64,000 bases of DNA from Polytrichum commune (Eukaryota > Streptophyta > Polytrichopsida > Polytrichales > Polytrichaceae). Each line of letters starts with the position of its first letter. The stretch's first letter is position 1. Below are positions 13,161 through 24,850 of the stretch, piece by piece. A model generated the notes under the pieces. It did no database searches and was not told where the DNA came from. It saw only the letters and a list, made by a program, of their open reading frames with translations. The translations under genes and the position numbers were made by a program. Location: contig OX485807.1 in assembly GCA_950295325.1 (NCBI GenBank), forward strand, positions 44,608,440 through 44,672,439, read 5' to 3'.

Positions 13161-13244
13161 TTCGCATTTCGCATTCGGAGCGAACTTATGGATCGGACTT
13201 GGTGGTTGTGCGAGGGAATCTGTTTGAGAAGTTGAGGATTGAGA

Positions 13245-13345
13245 GAAACAGCGAGCGAGCGTGCGTGCGTGCGTGGGAGGGAGAGAGGGAGAGAGGGAGA
13301 GAGAGGGAGAGGGAGCGGGAGAGAGAGAGGAGAGAGAGAGAGATT
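13245..13345 (+). promoter_or_regulatory. GA-rich leader of MTV1
   Basis: A long purine tract (GAGAGAGGGAGAGAGG and GAGAGAGAGAGA) ends 8 bases before the ATG at 13353. GA/CT tracts close to plant start codons are usually 5' UTR or BPC-factor sites. The role here is inferred from position. Confidence 0.5.
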
Positions 13346-13352
13346 CGTCGAG

Positions 13353-16300
13353 ATGCAGCAGGGCGTGAGAGCCGTGGAGGCCTACAGACGGACGCTTCTG
13401 GTGGACGGAGTGACGAACGACACCGACAGCATTGCGCCCGTGTACAAGCTGGAGGAGCTTTGCACATTGATCCGCACTTCGTCTCTGGACATTGTTCGAG
13501 AGCTTCTGGACCGGATCCTCAAGCGCCTGGACCACCGGAGCCCCGTCGTCAAGCAAAAGGTTTTACTTGCTTCTTTAATTTTGTTGCATCTATTTTTCTT
13601 TTTTGGTTTTTTTTGTGAGGTAGACGTGAGTCATTTGGATACTTTTCTTCTCTGCATCCACTTCTCGGAGGATATGAAACACGCCATTAGTGCGACATCA
13701 TTTAGCAAATTCAAATCGTGCCTGTAGCCATTTGCCTCATACTTTGGGAGCTTGTGCGAGACTGGTGTGAGAAGAGCAGCTAAGAAAGAGCCTGAAGCTG
13801 AATTCTTCAACATTGATCGCTATTGCATGCATGTAGCTTCAGTGGAGCCTTTCTCTAATAGGAGCTTCAAGTGAATTCAGGGTGGGAATTTGGACAATAA
13901 GGACGGGTTGATGAGGGGAGGGCTGGCAACCAGTAATGCGAATTTGAGGGAAATAAGTCACTGTTATGGTCTGGGAAGGCTCCTGTAATAAGACTGTAAC
14001 GTAGATGGTGCTAAGACTGTCACTTTCGGCTTCGACTATCGCAATTGTTATTAGATTGATAAAATTTCAAATGGTTCTTGTTAGCAATTGAAAAGGAATT
14101 CCATGGCACCAAAGTATCCTCTCTTTGAATTCTGTATGCAAAAGTCATAAGGGTTCAAAGTTGTATTGGTGGATGACCCAAAACCACCACGGAAGCGTGA
14201 TGTTACCATGGTGGCCATTCTCAAATGCAACATGTACTCATTGTGCAATATTTCAACGTGTTGATTCTGGGTGGGGTAATGGTTTTAGCACGGTCTACCG
14301 TAATGAGAGGAGCTGGATGTAATTGGACCTTGGTTGAAAGCGACTTTGTATCACAACATTGACTTAAATGTACATGTGCAATAATCAGGCTCGTCTCGAT
14401 AAGACAATGTGTATCATTTGGTATTATCTCTTTGAGAGCAACGACTCAGTTGATAAACCTCCTCTTTTTAATCTTGATAAGATTTCTAAATTAGCAGGGT
14501 CAATCTAGTTGTTAAGGAATGTGCAGAAATCCACACAGCAATGTGGCCTTTAGTATGGAGGATATGGTGATAGACTTATACCAGGTAGGAAGATTGAAAT
14601 TAAGGAACTTGGATGTTGCATTGTGGTGTGCAGACCTTGAGACTCATCAAGTTTGCAGCCGGAAAAGCAGGGTCAGAATTTCGGCGCGAAATACAGCGAC
14701 AAGCAGCAGTCATTCGGAACCTTTTACACTACAAGTGAGTACTATGAGTCTGAACTATATACTTCAATGAACTATATATAAGTCATTGGAAGCAAGTGTG
14801 GCTTGTCACTTGTGGTCCCACATTCTCACAATCATGAGCTGTAAGGCAAGATCATGATAGGTTCTTCATGAAGCACTTTACCCATGCAAAACGTGGGGCA
14901 TGTCCAAGATGGGTAGCACGAATGGATGCCCCTGTGTGACCTCAAAGGGTAAGGGAAACTCTTGACTTAGATATTCTGTAAGAAATTGAGATATGATTCA
15001 AACTGTTTGGGTTACATGGCTTCCAAATCCACTGCTAATCCAACAAGATAAGCGGCATATAAATTGGATCACTCTAAGTATCCAAACTTGCCAAAGTGTC
15101 TGCAAAAGGTGCGTGTCACCTTAGTGGTGAGAATGTTTTTCCCCTGAAAGAGCACAGATGTGTGGGTTAAATTTTGTGTGAAGTTGGAGTGTACATCCAT
15201 GATTTTGATCGACATCAATCTTCATTATAAACCGCAGAGGTCATCCTGACGCACTTAAAGGGGATGCTCTTAACAAAGCAGTGCGGGACACAGCACAAGA
15301 AGCAATATCTGCCATTTTTGCCTCCGATGAAAAAATTCAACCTATGGAGGAAGCTGGGAGGCGTATCCAGGGCTTTGGGAGCACCAACTATGACATGCCC
15401 AGCAGAGCAGAAAAAAAGACAATGTTGGATGAGATGCTGGGTTTTGGAAGCTCAACTATTCGGCAGATGAGTGGATTGGGCAGCAGCATGAGTGGCAGTG
15501 GCTATGGAAGCTCAAACCATGGCAGCTACAGGTACTAAAATTTGAAGTTTTTACTACAGCTACAAGATTAACAATTCCGTGAACTTTTGCTTCTTGTGCT
15601 GACATGAAAACATTGGTGTTAGCAAGTTTGATGATACTTATTATTGTGCCCTCACTTATTTCAATGTCAGTAACCAGTGATTGCCTCTTTCAAAAATAGG
15701 TACAAATTCTTTCCTGAAATTGCAATATCCAGGAATCTTGATACTTGTCAGTCATCTGGAAATAGAGTTATCCTCTAACTCAACATGGCTTTTGGTTGGG
15801 GGTTGGTTGTTTTGCATACAACACCTTCCATGTTTGGTAAGTTTTTGGTGCATGCTTGGAGGTAGAGTAAATGTTTGAATGAAGAACATTCTATATTGGT
15901 TCGTTGAGGGTCAAACTTAGGCCCTCAAGGAATTGAAGAGGTTGCTCTTCATTCAAATTCTGATGAAAAGTCCCATTGAGTTGAAAGGACAGCTCTATTG
16001 TTTGATCTGTTGCACAAGGAGCAGTTCTGCCGATTTCTAGTTTGCGTACGAACGAGTGTGGCATATTGATTGCACCCATAAATTTATCTGCACTCGGTGA
16101 GATATTTTCTCTTGTTTGCATTTTCTTTTGCAGGGGTCCAAATTTGCGAAGGTCCTTAACGTCAGAACGAGAAAGCAAATATAATCCATCAGAATTTCAA
16201 GCATCAACAAATTCCTCCAGTGCTAATGAGGTGTTTGATTCTTCTCATAGTAACAAAATAGACTTAAGTGGAGAAGGATCACAAACTAGCAACAGGGTTC

Positions 16301-19300
16301 CTGCTTCACCGGAGGCACGGTTGTTGGATTCCGTAACGACTCCCGGAGGTGTGCGGTTACAACCTAGCCGGGAAACAGTTCAAAACTTCCTCACAGGAGC
16401 TGTAAAATTGGATGCAGAAAGACTTGTTCAAGCATTTGAGAACAAGCTATCAGCACACTCATGGCAGGTGTGGCTCCTGGTTTATTCCTTAGTTCTTCTA
16501 TAACTTTGAGCAACTGAAGATTTCTTCAAAACTACGAATTTATGTAGAGAAACAGCTCTTCGAATTTGAGATATCATCTTGAATACCCTTGCAGGGAAAA
16601 GGCTCTGAAGAGAGTTTGAGAAAAAAATTGAGGCTGAACTTTGTTTGTGTACTAGGTTCGCTTGAAAGCCATGTGTATTCTGGAGGCGCTATTACGGCAA
16701 GGTGATAGCAGTGATGTATATCAGAAAGTGGCAATGATGTTTGAAGAAGATTGTGCGACTATTGTTGAGTGCACAAAGTCACCACAGGCTTCATTAAGGG
16801 AGAAATCCAAGAAGGTATGCCATTCTATGCAATTACATGAGTGGATATTATTGTTTTCCTGAATGCATTAGTTAGTCCTGTCTTGATCAAGTTTGAGTAG
16901 CAACCAAGGTTGTGGGAACAACGTGGTGGTTCATGATAAAGTTGATGCTGCTGTAAGTACTTTCAAAATGGTAAAATCTGTGCATATGGTGTAACTTCTA
17001 TGTTTTTTTCAACGATGGTTGGTATCTCAAGTTTAATATAAGAGTCTTCAAAGGTTGTCTAGAATCTCCTTGGAATTTACGGAGCACTGCTAAGGTAAGC
17101 AGTCCTCAAATGGACACTTTTAAGCTCTGCACCCACTTCTTGTAAGATATGAGACATGCAATTAGTGCAAGATGATTGCCAATTCCAAATCATGGCCTTA
17201 GCCATTTTCCTCATGATTTTTATATGAATTTCATCGGAGCTCATACGAATATCTTATTCATTGTCAAAGTGAAGATTCTTGTGGATGTTAAATGGCCATA
17301 TAGGTCCTCCCAAATTATGCTGACTATTGAGCCTAGAATGGTGAACGTATTTTAAGCACGTGATCCAATCTCTTTTATACACATGTCTTTTGTGTCTGTT
17401 CTTACATCCATACCTAACCACACGTCACTCAAATATAGCTGTTTGATTAGAGAAAGTGACCATGAAAGGCCCACTTACCTTGGATTAGGTACCAATTTTT
17501 GGGCTCATTTCCTTTTTATACTACCAAAAAATGAAATTCTTGCCAAATCTGAGTTTGCTCCTCCAACTTATCCGTCAATGGCAGGTGTTGGACTTGCTTG
17601 GAATGGGCAGTTCAGAAGAGGATCAACCTCAAGGAGCGCCAGGTTCAGTCTCTGCTCCTCCACCAGCACCTGTTGTTTTACCTGATCTCATGGATGGTTG
17701 GGATGCATCAGAGGATGCTGATGTACCACAGGTGATTTTCCACAACAATCCTGGTAGGAGTAGTTTTCAGGACTGGTTGCAATATTTTCCTTTTCTCCAG
17801 TAATTTATGCTCAGGATGGCAAGAAGTAGCCCGTTGCAATCTGTTTTCGATGTAAAAAGAATTTCTTTGGCATTCAAGGTTTGGATTGCATTGCATCCCT
17901 TGCCGAGTTGACAAATTATGGTGTATGCAGAGTGCCACTGCAACCTCTGAGCATGAGGCTTTAGCCACTGTCAATGGAGTACCGGCAGATACAGCTGATT
18001 GGCTTCAAGGAGGTTCTCAATGGTCTGACAATAGTACCATGAAAGTAGCAGCCACTACCAAAGATGCTGATCCATTTGGGGATCAGGATTTCTTTACAGG
18101 ACTTGAAACTTCTATCCCCAATGGAACCCAAGATAGTGGAAGCCTCTTTGAAGGCCTGACTGTTGGTGGTGGAGAGGAATCAACAATAACCAGAAAGGCA
18201 CAGGCTCCTATGGACAGCTTGGTAGATTTGTTTGGTGGACTCTCAACAGAGACACCTGCACAATCTAGTGGTGCTTCTGTTGATCCATTTGCGAATGGGA
18301 TGGACAAGTCAAATGTTGCACAGCCTTCAGCTAGTGGAAATGTTTTGAATCAAGGAATTGGATCTGGAAAGGCTAAGTTGAGCCAATCAGGCCTTCCACC
18401 ACAGTCAATGATGTACATGAACCCAGCAGTGCTAATGCAGATGGCCAATGTGTTACCACAAGGCATAAATCCTATGTTGGCACAACAGCAGTTGGCAGCC
18501 AGCATAGCAAACCTCCAAAACCTCCAGAACCTCCAAAGAATGGGAAATTTGGGGTTGAACCTTAGCACTGGAGGCAGCTTTCAAGGAAATGGTACTGGAC
18601 CTGCAAATAACCTCGGCCACATGTATACCGATGGTTTTGATTTTTCTACCACTGCAGCGCCTAGGTATTCAGTGGAAGCGAAAAAGGAAGACACCAAAGC
18701 ATTTGATTTCTTAAAGGTAAATGACACAAACCTGCATTTACACTGAGGATATGTATGGTAGTTAACAGCATAAGGATATGTGTCTCAGCATGTTCCACCA
18801 ATGTGTGTGTGTGTTAGTTTTACTTTGCAATTTACGGGCACTTTAAACTAGAGCTGAGAGCCCATGACCATAGAAATCCAAAATCCTCTCATTGGTGGAA
18901 CATGCTGAGACTGTCACACTTCACTTCACACTAGAGCTTGAGGGCCTAAGTTACCAAGGAAGTTTGAGTTGATGAAAAACCTACATGGATGGAATGGTTG
19001 ATGTTGCATGGTCTACCAGATTTTGTGACAATCCCTCAAGGAGGTGGGTCTAACCAGCACTAGGAGACCCTGACACTTCAAGATGTCACAACCCTTCATT
19101 TATTATAACTTATTGTGTAGAAGGCCCCACAAGAATAGGATGATAAGAAAATAGCGTTTGCTTGAGAGCCAGTTCGTGGATGCCTTAACACTACACTGAG
19201 CACACAAAATTCAATTTCAATCTGTCATGGTAAGGCCTTTGGATGAGTTTCAAGGGCCCTCACAATTTCATGGTCACGGCCTTGGCTATAAAGTAAGTGG

Positions 19301-19530
19301 CCTTTAAATTCCTATTTAGTTGTGTTGATTGTAGATAGTTGCTTGGTATGGTTATACGGCCTTGTATTTCTCTCTGATTGTCAATCACTGGATGATTGAT
19401 ATGTCGGAAGTTGTTCTGGGGTAACAGGAACTTCCTGGGTTCACAAAGGTCCTTGCACTGGTTTATCTAATTGTTCTTGGTTTCAACCATCTTGCAGGAC
19501 CATATTTCAGCTCAAAGAAAGGGTAGTTGA
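13353..19530 (+). CDS. MTV1: MTV1, ENTH-domain clathrin/AP-4 accessory protein (tepsin-like)
   Basis: The exons are 13353-13559, 14634-14734, 15238-15531, 16134-16467, 16656-16814, 17585-17731, 17931-18716 and 19498-19530. They sum to 2061 nt, or 686 aa, almost the length of Arabidopsis MTV1. An ENTH-type domain covers about residues 3-132 (APVYKLEELCTLIR, LKRLDHRSPVVKQK, GHPDALKGDALNKAVRDTA). A second helical domain covers about 258-365 (GGVRLQPSRETVQNF, VRLKAMCILEALLR). A low-complexity Gln/Asn/Gly-rich tail follows. LFEGLTV at residues 486-492 fits the LFxG[M/L]x[L/V] motif by which tepsin/MTV1 bind the AP-4 beta ear. AFDFLKDHI near the end resembles the epsilon-ear motif. MTV1 acts at the trans-Golgi network in sorting vacuolar cargo. 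Introns 1, 5 and 7 hold dispersed repeats. Confidence 0.93.
13640..13800. repeat. Dispersed repeat family B, partial copy in MTV1 intron 1
   Basis: TCTGCATCCACTTCTCGG, AGGATATGAAACACGCCATTAG and GCCATTTGCCTCAT match the copies at 17085-17500 and 60655-61130. Confidence 0.65.
17085..17500. repeat. Dispersed repeat family B in MTV1 intron 5
   Basis: The block shares ordered phrases with 60655-61130: AAGGTAAGC, CTCAAATGRACACTTTT, CACCCACTT, ATATGARACAYRCAATTAG, TTCACTGTCAAAGTGAAG (ATTGTC here), ATAGGTCC and ACTCAAATATAG. Partial copies lie at 13640-13800 and 21640-21850. The termini are not defined by inverted repeats that I can see. The class is unknown. Confidence 0.65.
18860..19320. mobile_element. 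MITE family A relic in MTV1 intron 7
   Basis: The block contains CACTTCACACTAGAGCTTGAGG, CATGGTCTACCAGATTTTG, GGAGGTGGGTCTAACCAG, GGAGACCCTGACACTTCA, CCTTTGGATGAGTTTCAAGG and ATTTCATGGTCACGGCC in the order seen in the 51130-53543 copies. The fold-back centre is still recognisable. Confidence 0.65.
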
Positions 19531-20283
19531 CGTCGCTGCAAAAGTAGTACATGCGTTTGTGTACTGCTGAGTAGGCTGCAGTTGGAGCAAGTGTACTAGC
19601 TGTTAGTATATATACTTTCCTAGTGATTAGAAATCGCCATGAGATGTATTTATATGTTACATTGAATTGAAATAAGGGGTGACAAAAGCTGAGAAGTGAT
19701 ATTGGTTGGGAAGCTCCTGATTAGGCTCCTGGTGTAGCAAATTATACTTTCTCTTTTACTGTGACAAGTATGAAAAGCTGAAAGATGTCGACACCTGAGG
19801 AGCAAGCATGCAAGGGCACACTTCCATGTGCTGGCCTCTTCAATGAAAACCACTAACAAATATTTGGACCCCTTCCACATGGAAGTGTGCATCAAAATTT
19901 CCCAGGAAAGTTAGAATCGGTTGCCAGGACGATTTTAGGGGAATGTGGAAGTTTGAGGAGGGGGAATTCACTTCCTCTATTGTGGAACCTGGAAAATGAC
20001 TTTCATTTGATCATGAAAACTTGGTTTACATAAACCTTATGGTGTGGACCTGAGGTTGTTGCATATGTAAGGGTGGTCAGGTATCCTGGTTGTAACGTAA
20101 TTGTATTTCTGATTGGAATGGGAATCCATCAATTTGTGCTTACCCCACCTTGAAAAACAATGGAATAATGAAAGAATTAGCCATCTTGTCCTTAGCTATT
20201 CTAGATAGTTAGCACAGTGTTGGTGTCACATTATTCTTGTGACACAATCTTGAGCTCATGGGTTCAAACTTCAGAGGCATTGC
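19531..20283. other. 3' UTR of MTV1 and spacer
   Basis: This is 3' UTR and then ordinary intergenic sequence. It contains one short inverted pair (TGCACACTTCCATGTGG-like text near 19818 and 19875). No gene is supported. Confidence 0.5.
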
Positions 20284-20410
20284 TACACTAAATATGATGT
20301 TTTGTGTCATATGGTATTTAATGTCACTATGGTAACTTTTTGGATGAATATTTCTTATGGAAAGTTCACAAGTACTGTCATGGATGATGGACGAGACCGC
20401 GTGTTACAAG
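20284..20410. mobile_element. Partial copy of MITE family C
   Basis: TACACTAAATATGATGTTTT, then GTCATATGGTATTTAATGTC, ACTATGGTAACTTTTT and TCATGGATGATGGACGAG correspond in order to the reverse complement of the right end of the element at 48449-48822. The other end is missing. Confidence 0.75.
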
Positions 20411-20974
20411 ATAAATTATCCAGGGTTCAATTCTTAAGAATTACCTCAAAATCAGAGCAGCTGTGAGGCACAGTCACAGCCTGATTACATGCCTAGGGTC
20501 AAAGAAATACAAAATTCAATAGTTTCGGTCCCTTTTAAAATGAATACCTAAGAAAACAGTTTCAAAATCAGCATACTCACATATCTCATTGTTTTGATGA
20601 GAAACTTGATATGATCAATGGCTGAAATTACAGATAATATAGAAACGTGGAACATTGCAAGCATGATATGATTTTAAAGTGAGAATTAATATAATATAAA
20701 CATATGCAAAGTTTGATAATCATGTTGCTTTGAGGGTCAGATGCACAATTTCACTATAGAGATATGTTTTGGGATATTAAACTCCGGGGAGTAGGACAAT
20801 AATTTTGGGACGGACGGAATATTACTTAAATATAGGTGTCTGATTAAGTTAAGTAACCGAAATAGGCACGGCTACCTTACATGACTTAATGTAATTTGTA
20901 TCAGTATTTGTATAGTGAATGGTTATGATCCTTTGGTATACCTATCGTAGCCTAGAGAGAGAAGTATCTGAATA

Positions 20975-21100
20975 ACACACGTAAGCCGAAGTTGCAAAAA
21001 TCACCATTCTCCAATTGTCTTTGCCAGTCACGCTGTATGGGTCCGTTATGGCATCCATGAGCTCGTGCATCAAGATTTTCACTGTGTTAGGTACGTGGGT
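20975..21100 (-). pseudogene. Decayed EXORDIUM-like gene fragment
   Basis: The minus strand reads TVKILMHELMDAITDPY, matching TVSILMHELAEAATDPY of the intact gene at 44136-46887. After a frameshift it continues GAGAATGGTGATTTTTGCAA, equivalent to ENGDLCN in that gene. Nothing else of the gene remains around it. It is a relic of a duplicated or retroposed family member. Confidence 0.75.
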
Positions 21101-21639
21101 GTTATTTGGTACGATTTTCGTGTTCTTCAATTTCTATTGATTAAATTCACATAACAAAACTCATGTTGCATTAGCATGTCTATGATGAAACATATGCAAA
21201 AATTGGATTGAAAATCGGACTTACCTTGTTATAGTTATGGTAATCGGAAGTACATGTTTGTTGCTCGGGGAGGGGGGGGGGGGGGGGGAAGTGTGTTAAA
21301 AAGGTTAAGGATATAGGTGCGAACAACCACTATTTTATAGGGGGGGTATTACTTTCAATTCTTTTTTTTTTTCACATTCTATCATTATGTAAATTTCTAC
21401 TTTGGGTTAATAGAAAAATGGCTTGCATTACTTATAATTCCAAATTACCTATTATTCCATACCCTATAGTACTTTAAAGATGTCCAGTGCCATTTTTGAT
21501 ACCCTATATTACTCTTAAGTCTATTTATATTTTTTTGCCCCCATGTTTTTAAAATACCCTATCATTTGTTCGCACGTATATTGCTACTCCAACCAATGAC
21601 TACCCCCCCCCCCGAGGTTTGTTGATTTCCTAACTGGAT

Positions 21640-21850
21640 ACATAGGTCCTTTCAATTTTGTTCACTATTGAGTGTGGAGTAGTTATTGATTTAGAAGATC
21701 TAGTTCAATCTCTTTTAAACATATGCATTTATGATGTTTACTCTTTTGATCCTCACTGAACTACATACCACTCAAATATAGGGGTCTGATCAAGAAAACG
21801 AGCCACTTAGGACCCATCTACCTTAATCCGGCGTGTTGTTTGGGGAGACC
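21640..21850. repeat. Dispersed repeat family B, partial copy
   Basis: ACATAGGTCCTTTCAATTTTG, CACTATTGAGTGTGGAGTAG, TCAATCTCTTTTAAACATATG, CACTCAAATATAGGGGTCTG and GGACCCATCTACCTTAATC line up with the second half of the 17085-17500 copy. Confidence 0.55.
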
Positions 21851-21919
21851 CTGACAAGGGAATGCTTAGAAGGTTGTAACTTGATGACAAACGTGCCATC
21901 GCTAACTTAAAAAAATAAA

Positions 21920-22085
21920 GGTCCTAGAACATACTTCCCATTCGACATGGGTGGCTATCGCGGCATGACCCCGTTTACATGTGTCAAGTCCAATCTACAA
22001 CATTCATAGATTGGTACTTGACACATGTAAATGGGGTCATGTGCTAATGAGTGCTTGTTCACATAGGAAGTGTGTTCTAGGTCCT
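21920..22085. mobile_element. Fold-back element (~166 bp)
   Basis: The outer arms are GGTCCTAGAACATACTTCCC and, inverted, GGAAGTGTGTTCTAGGTCC. The inner arms are GCATGACCCCGTTTACATG and CATGTAAATGGGGTCATG, with TTGACACATG/CATGTGTCAAG and CCAATCT/AGATTGG. A weaker relative follows at 22125-22250. Confidence 0.75.
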
Positions 22086-22249
22086 AAAATCCCAATAGTG
22101 CATTAGCCCTATACTACTAGGATTGTGGGGCCTACTAAAAACACACTTCCCATTTGACTGTGTTTGCATGTCTCGAATCCAATCTACAATTGTAAGTTTG
22201 TCAGGTTTTAATAATTACCTATGTCAAACGGGAAGCGCATGCTAGGCCC

Positions 22250-23440
22250 ACATTCCTAGTATAGTCTAGCCTCTCTAAGGAGTATCTTTTTATAAGTGTT
22301 ACATTTTCCATCCTTAAAAAAAAATACACTACAATAAATATGACATTGATTGTTACTTATTATTTAGAGTTAAACAATACTATTGTTTTATACCATTGAT
22401 ATAATTTTTTTCCAAGTAAAGTTGTTGATGTTTTATAATGTCCAGACAACCAATTTGATGTTTGTTGGTAAAACATGAGATATACAATAAATAAATATAG
22501 CATTGTGTAATTCCAATTAGTAAGTGCCAATAAATACAGTATCTACTGTAGTAAGTGTTATCCTACTTTGTTATAAAACATTAACTCCCAATCTTGTTAA
22601 TTTATATTGTATAATTTTTACCTGCACAAAAATCCATGAAACACATAAATTGATGTTGTGAATAAATGATCACTACTCTGAGTGACAAACTATGTTGGAG
22701 CCTGGGGAGTGCACTTAGTGTTAAAAGGCAGGTATAACGTGTGTAAGTCACCTCCAAATTAAAACCCCTATATACGGGTTTTATTTCATTAAAAGAAATG
22801 ATATATATACATAATATAACAAAAAATAAGCCTAACATATGTATGCATGTTCAATGTAAATTTTAAAGGAAAAAGCCTACAATGGTAAACATTGTCTAAA
22901 AAATAAGCTTGAATTTTTTTCACTTCAAAAGTACTTATTTATCATGTATAAAATCATTAAACACTTTTTCATTCATAGGATGTAACTCATCCAAGTTTTT
23001 TTCTACTACAAAAGTTACTATAGCTAGTGCAATAATAGTTTCTAAGTCTACCATGATACGATCTATCAAGTCATAAGTCTGTAGTAATCCTTGATCTTTA
23101 TGGTACCAACACAATCCAATCTCCATATGAGATGGTCGATCCAACAAATCAGTTGGTTCTCTATATTCAACCCACCTATTAGCGATTTTCCTCCGCATTC
23201 TATAAACCCTTCTCATAAATTAAAAATAAAATAAAAGTAACATCGGGGTTTGGTTTGTACACCGACGTGAATGGGAGCCCATTCATCTGTACTGTCTTCA
23301 TGTGTTACCAAGCATCACCATAAGGGTACTTCCTTCCTCTCGGAAGGTGGGCTCCTCTAGTTCCCAAGAGAAGCGTAATACCTAACATCTAAGGGGGGGG
23401 GGGGTCTACGGGGGGTTGTTTATTGTCTATTATTTTCCTT
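22250..23440. other. AT-rich spacer with one unassigned minus-strand ORF
   Basis: The segment is mostly AT-rich. A 93-codon minus-strand frame at 22935-23216 (MRRVYRMRRKIANRWVEYRE) has protein-like composition but no family that I recognise and no visible neighbouring exons. It may be a transposon fragment. A poly-G run sits near 23394. Confidence 0.3.
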
Positions 23441-24190
23441 TTGTTTAGTACTAAGTATAAAGGTATTTATTGGCAATTTGGTGTATATGTTTCATAAGTG
23501 ATTTGATCTCGTTTTTGGGTATTTTGAGTTTTTCTAAGTCTTTAATTGGTTGTTTGTGAATAGCCCCTCTAGCACCTACTGTGATGGTGATGAAAGGGTT
23601 GAATTGCCATCCGGCTATTTGAAGTGCTTGTATGAGTGGGTTGTATTTAGCGGTTTTTTCACAGTGTGCGGTATTTGGGAATATGTCGTGGCAATAGGTG
23701 AATTCTATGAATTGTATGACATTTGGTGAGGTTGGCGTTAGGGGGGGGGGGGGGGGGGGGGTTGGCTATTTGTGGGAGTGCCTAATACGCATAGTATGTC
23801 CGGTCTAAGTTTGGCTAGGCATGTGCATTGGAGTAGCCATTGTGGGATTGTGTTGTCTTGTGGTCTAGAGTTTTGGTTGCCTACATTTATGAGTGTATAG
23901 TATTGAGTGTGTTTGTTTGATTGTAGCTTATGTATGATTGGTGGACTCCTTTGTTATGGCGCGCTATACGCAATCCTTTTATGTGTGGGTTTGAGCATGT
24001 AGAGAGTAGGTGTGGCCATGTGTCTATGGTAATATTAGGGCATAGTGTACAGTTCGAGATTGGGTATAAGTTGGGCCAAAAGATTTTACGGTGGTTACCC
24101 ATATATTGGGCGAATCAAAATTTTAAAGTTTGTGCAATTTGGGCGTTTATTGTCCTGAGGTTTTTTCAGAATTGGTTGGAGAGTTTATGG
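23440..24190 (-). pseudogene. 3' part of a non-LTR retrotransposon (LINE), decayed
   Basis: The minus strand encodes KIFWPNLYPISNCTLCPN, DTWPHLLSTC, then IKGLRIARHNKGVH. This is the Cys-rich zinc-binding segment (zf-RVT) that follows LINE reverse transcriptase. Farther on it reads ALQIAGWQFNPFITITVGAR and PIKDLEKLKIPKNEIKSL, a typical LINE C-terminus. Frames are broken and a poly-G tract (near 23744) interrupts it. The giant element at 24277 is inserted just upstream of this relic. Confidence 0.65.
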
Positions 24191-24268
24191 TTGACTTGAT
24201 CATTGAATGTGAATTTGTCTATGTATGTGAATTTGGATTGTGCTATTCTCAATTCTTGGTTCCTATGT

Positions 24269-24276
24269 TCTTTGTT
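24269..24276. other. Target-site duplication TCTTTGTT, left copy
   Basis: This 8-bp direct repeat abuts the left terminal CAGGG. An identical copy lies at 40957-40964. Removing the element and one copy restores a continuous target. Confidence 0.88.
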
Positions 24277-24361
24277 CAGGGTTGTCTATTGTGTCGTGAC
24301 GGAGGCTAATCTCGGCATAATGTCGTGCCATCACGACACGTATCTGTCACGACATTATGCC
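24277..24361. repeat. Left terminal inverted repeat and subterminal hairpin
   Basis: TIR CAGGGTTGTCTAT occupies 24277-24289. GTGTCGTGACGGA follows at 24291-24303, with its partial inverse TCACGACAC at 24331-24339. GGCATAATGTCGTG (24314-24327) pairs perfectly with CACGACATTATGCC (24348-24361). Such subterminal repeats are usual transposase binding sites. Confidence 0.85.
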
Positions 24362-24850
24362 GGATGCTGTCTTTATCCTGACGGACTTGAATTTTACTGA
24401 ATTTTGTGTGTAATTACATTACCCCATTTCGGACACGTAGGATGTAACACTATATTCGTTAATCGGAGACTTTTGAAAGTCTCAAAATAAAATATGCCCA
24501 TAGTTTGGGATGCCAATATTGTGGGCATATGGAATGTTGGGAACATCAAGAACATGACAATTTAAAAATTCGCACGTAAAGAATATTCCTAATACTAAAA
24601 ATATAAAATTGCAATTATAATGAAAACGTGAACTCCATGTGGAAAATAACAAGCGAATATAAAAAACAAATGGTTTATGTCATTATAGAGTTTGGGGTGC
24701 GCATCCCATAAGTAAGGTTCTTATGGTTTTGGATGGCACATCCCAAACGTATACCACAATGGAGTGTGACAAGTCTACTAAGTCTATTAAAAACCAAGAC
24801 TACTAAGTACTAATGTTTTTTCCCGCCGTTAACTTTCACCTATGTTATGT

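Noticed and set aside
13020-13556. 178-codon minus-strand frame
   Set aside because: Antisense to the GA-rich leader and first exon of MTV1; Ser/Leu repeats come from the (GA)n tract.
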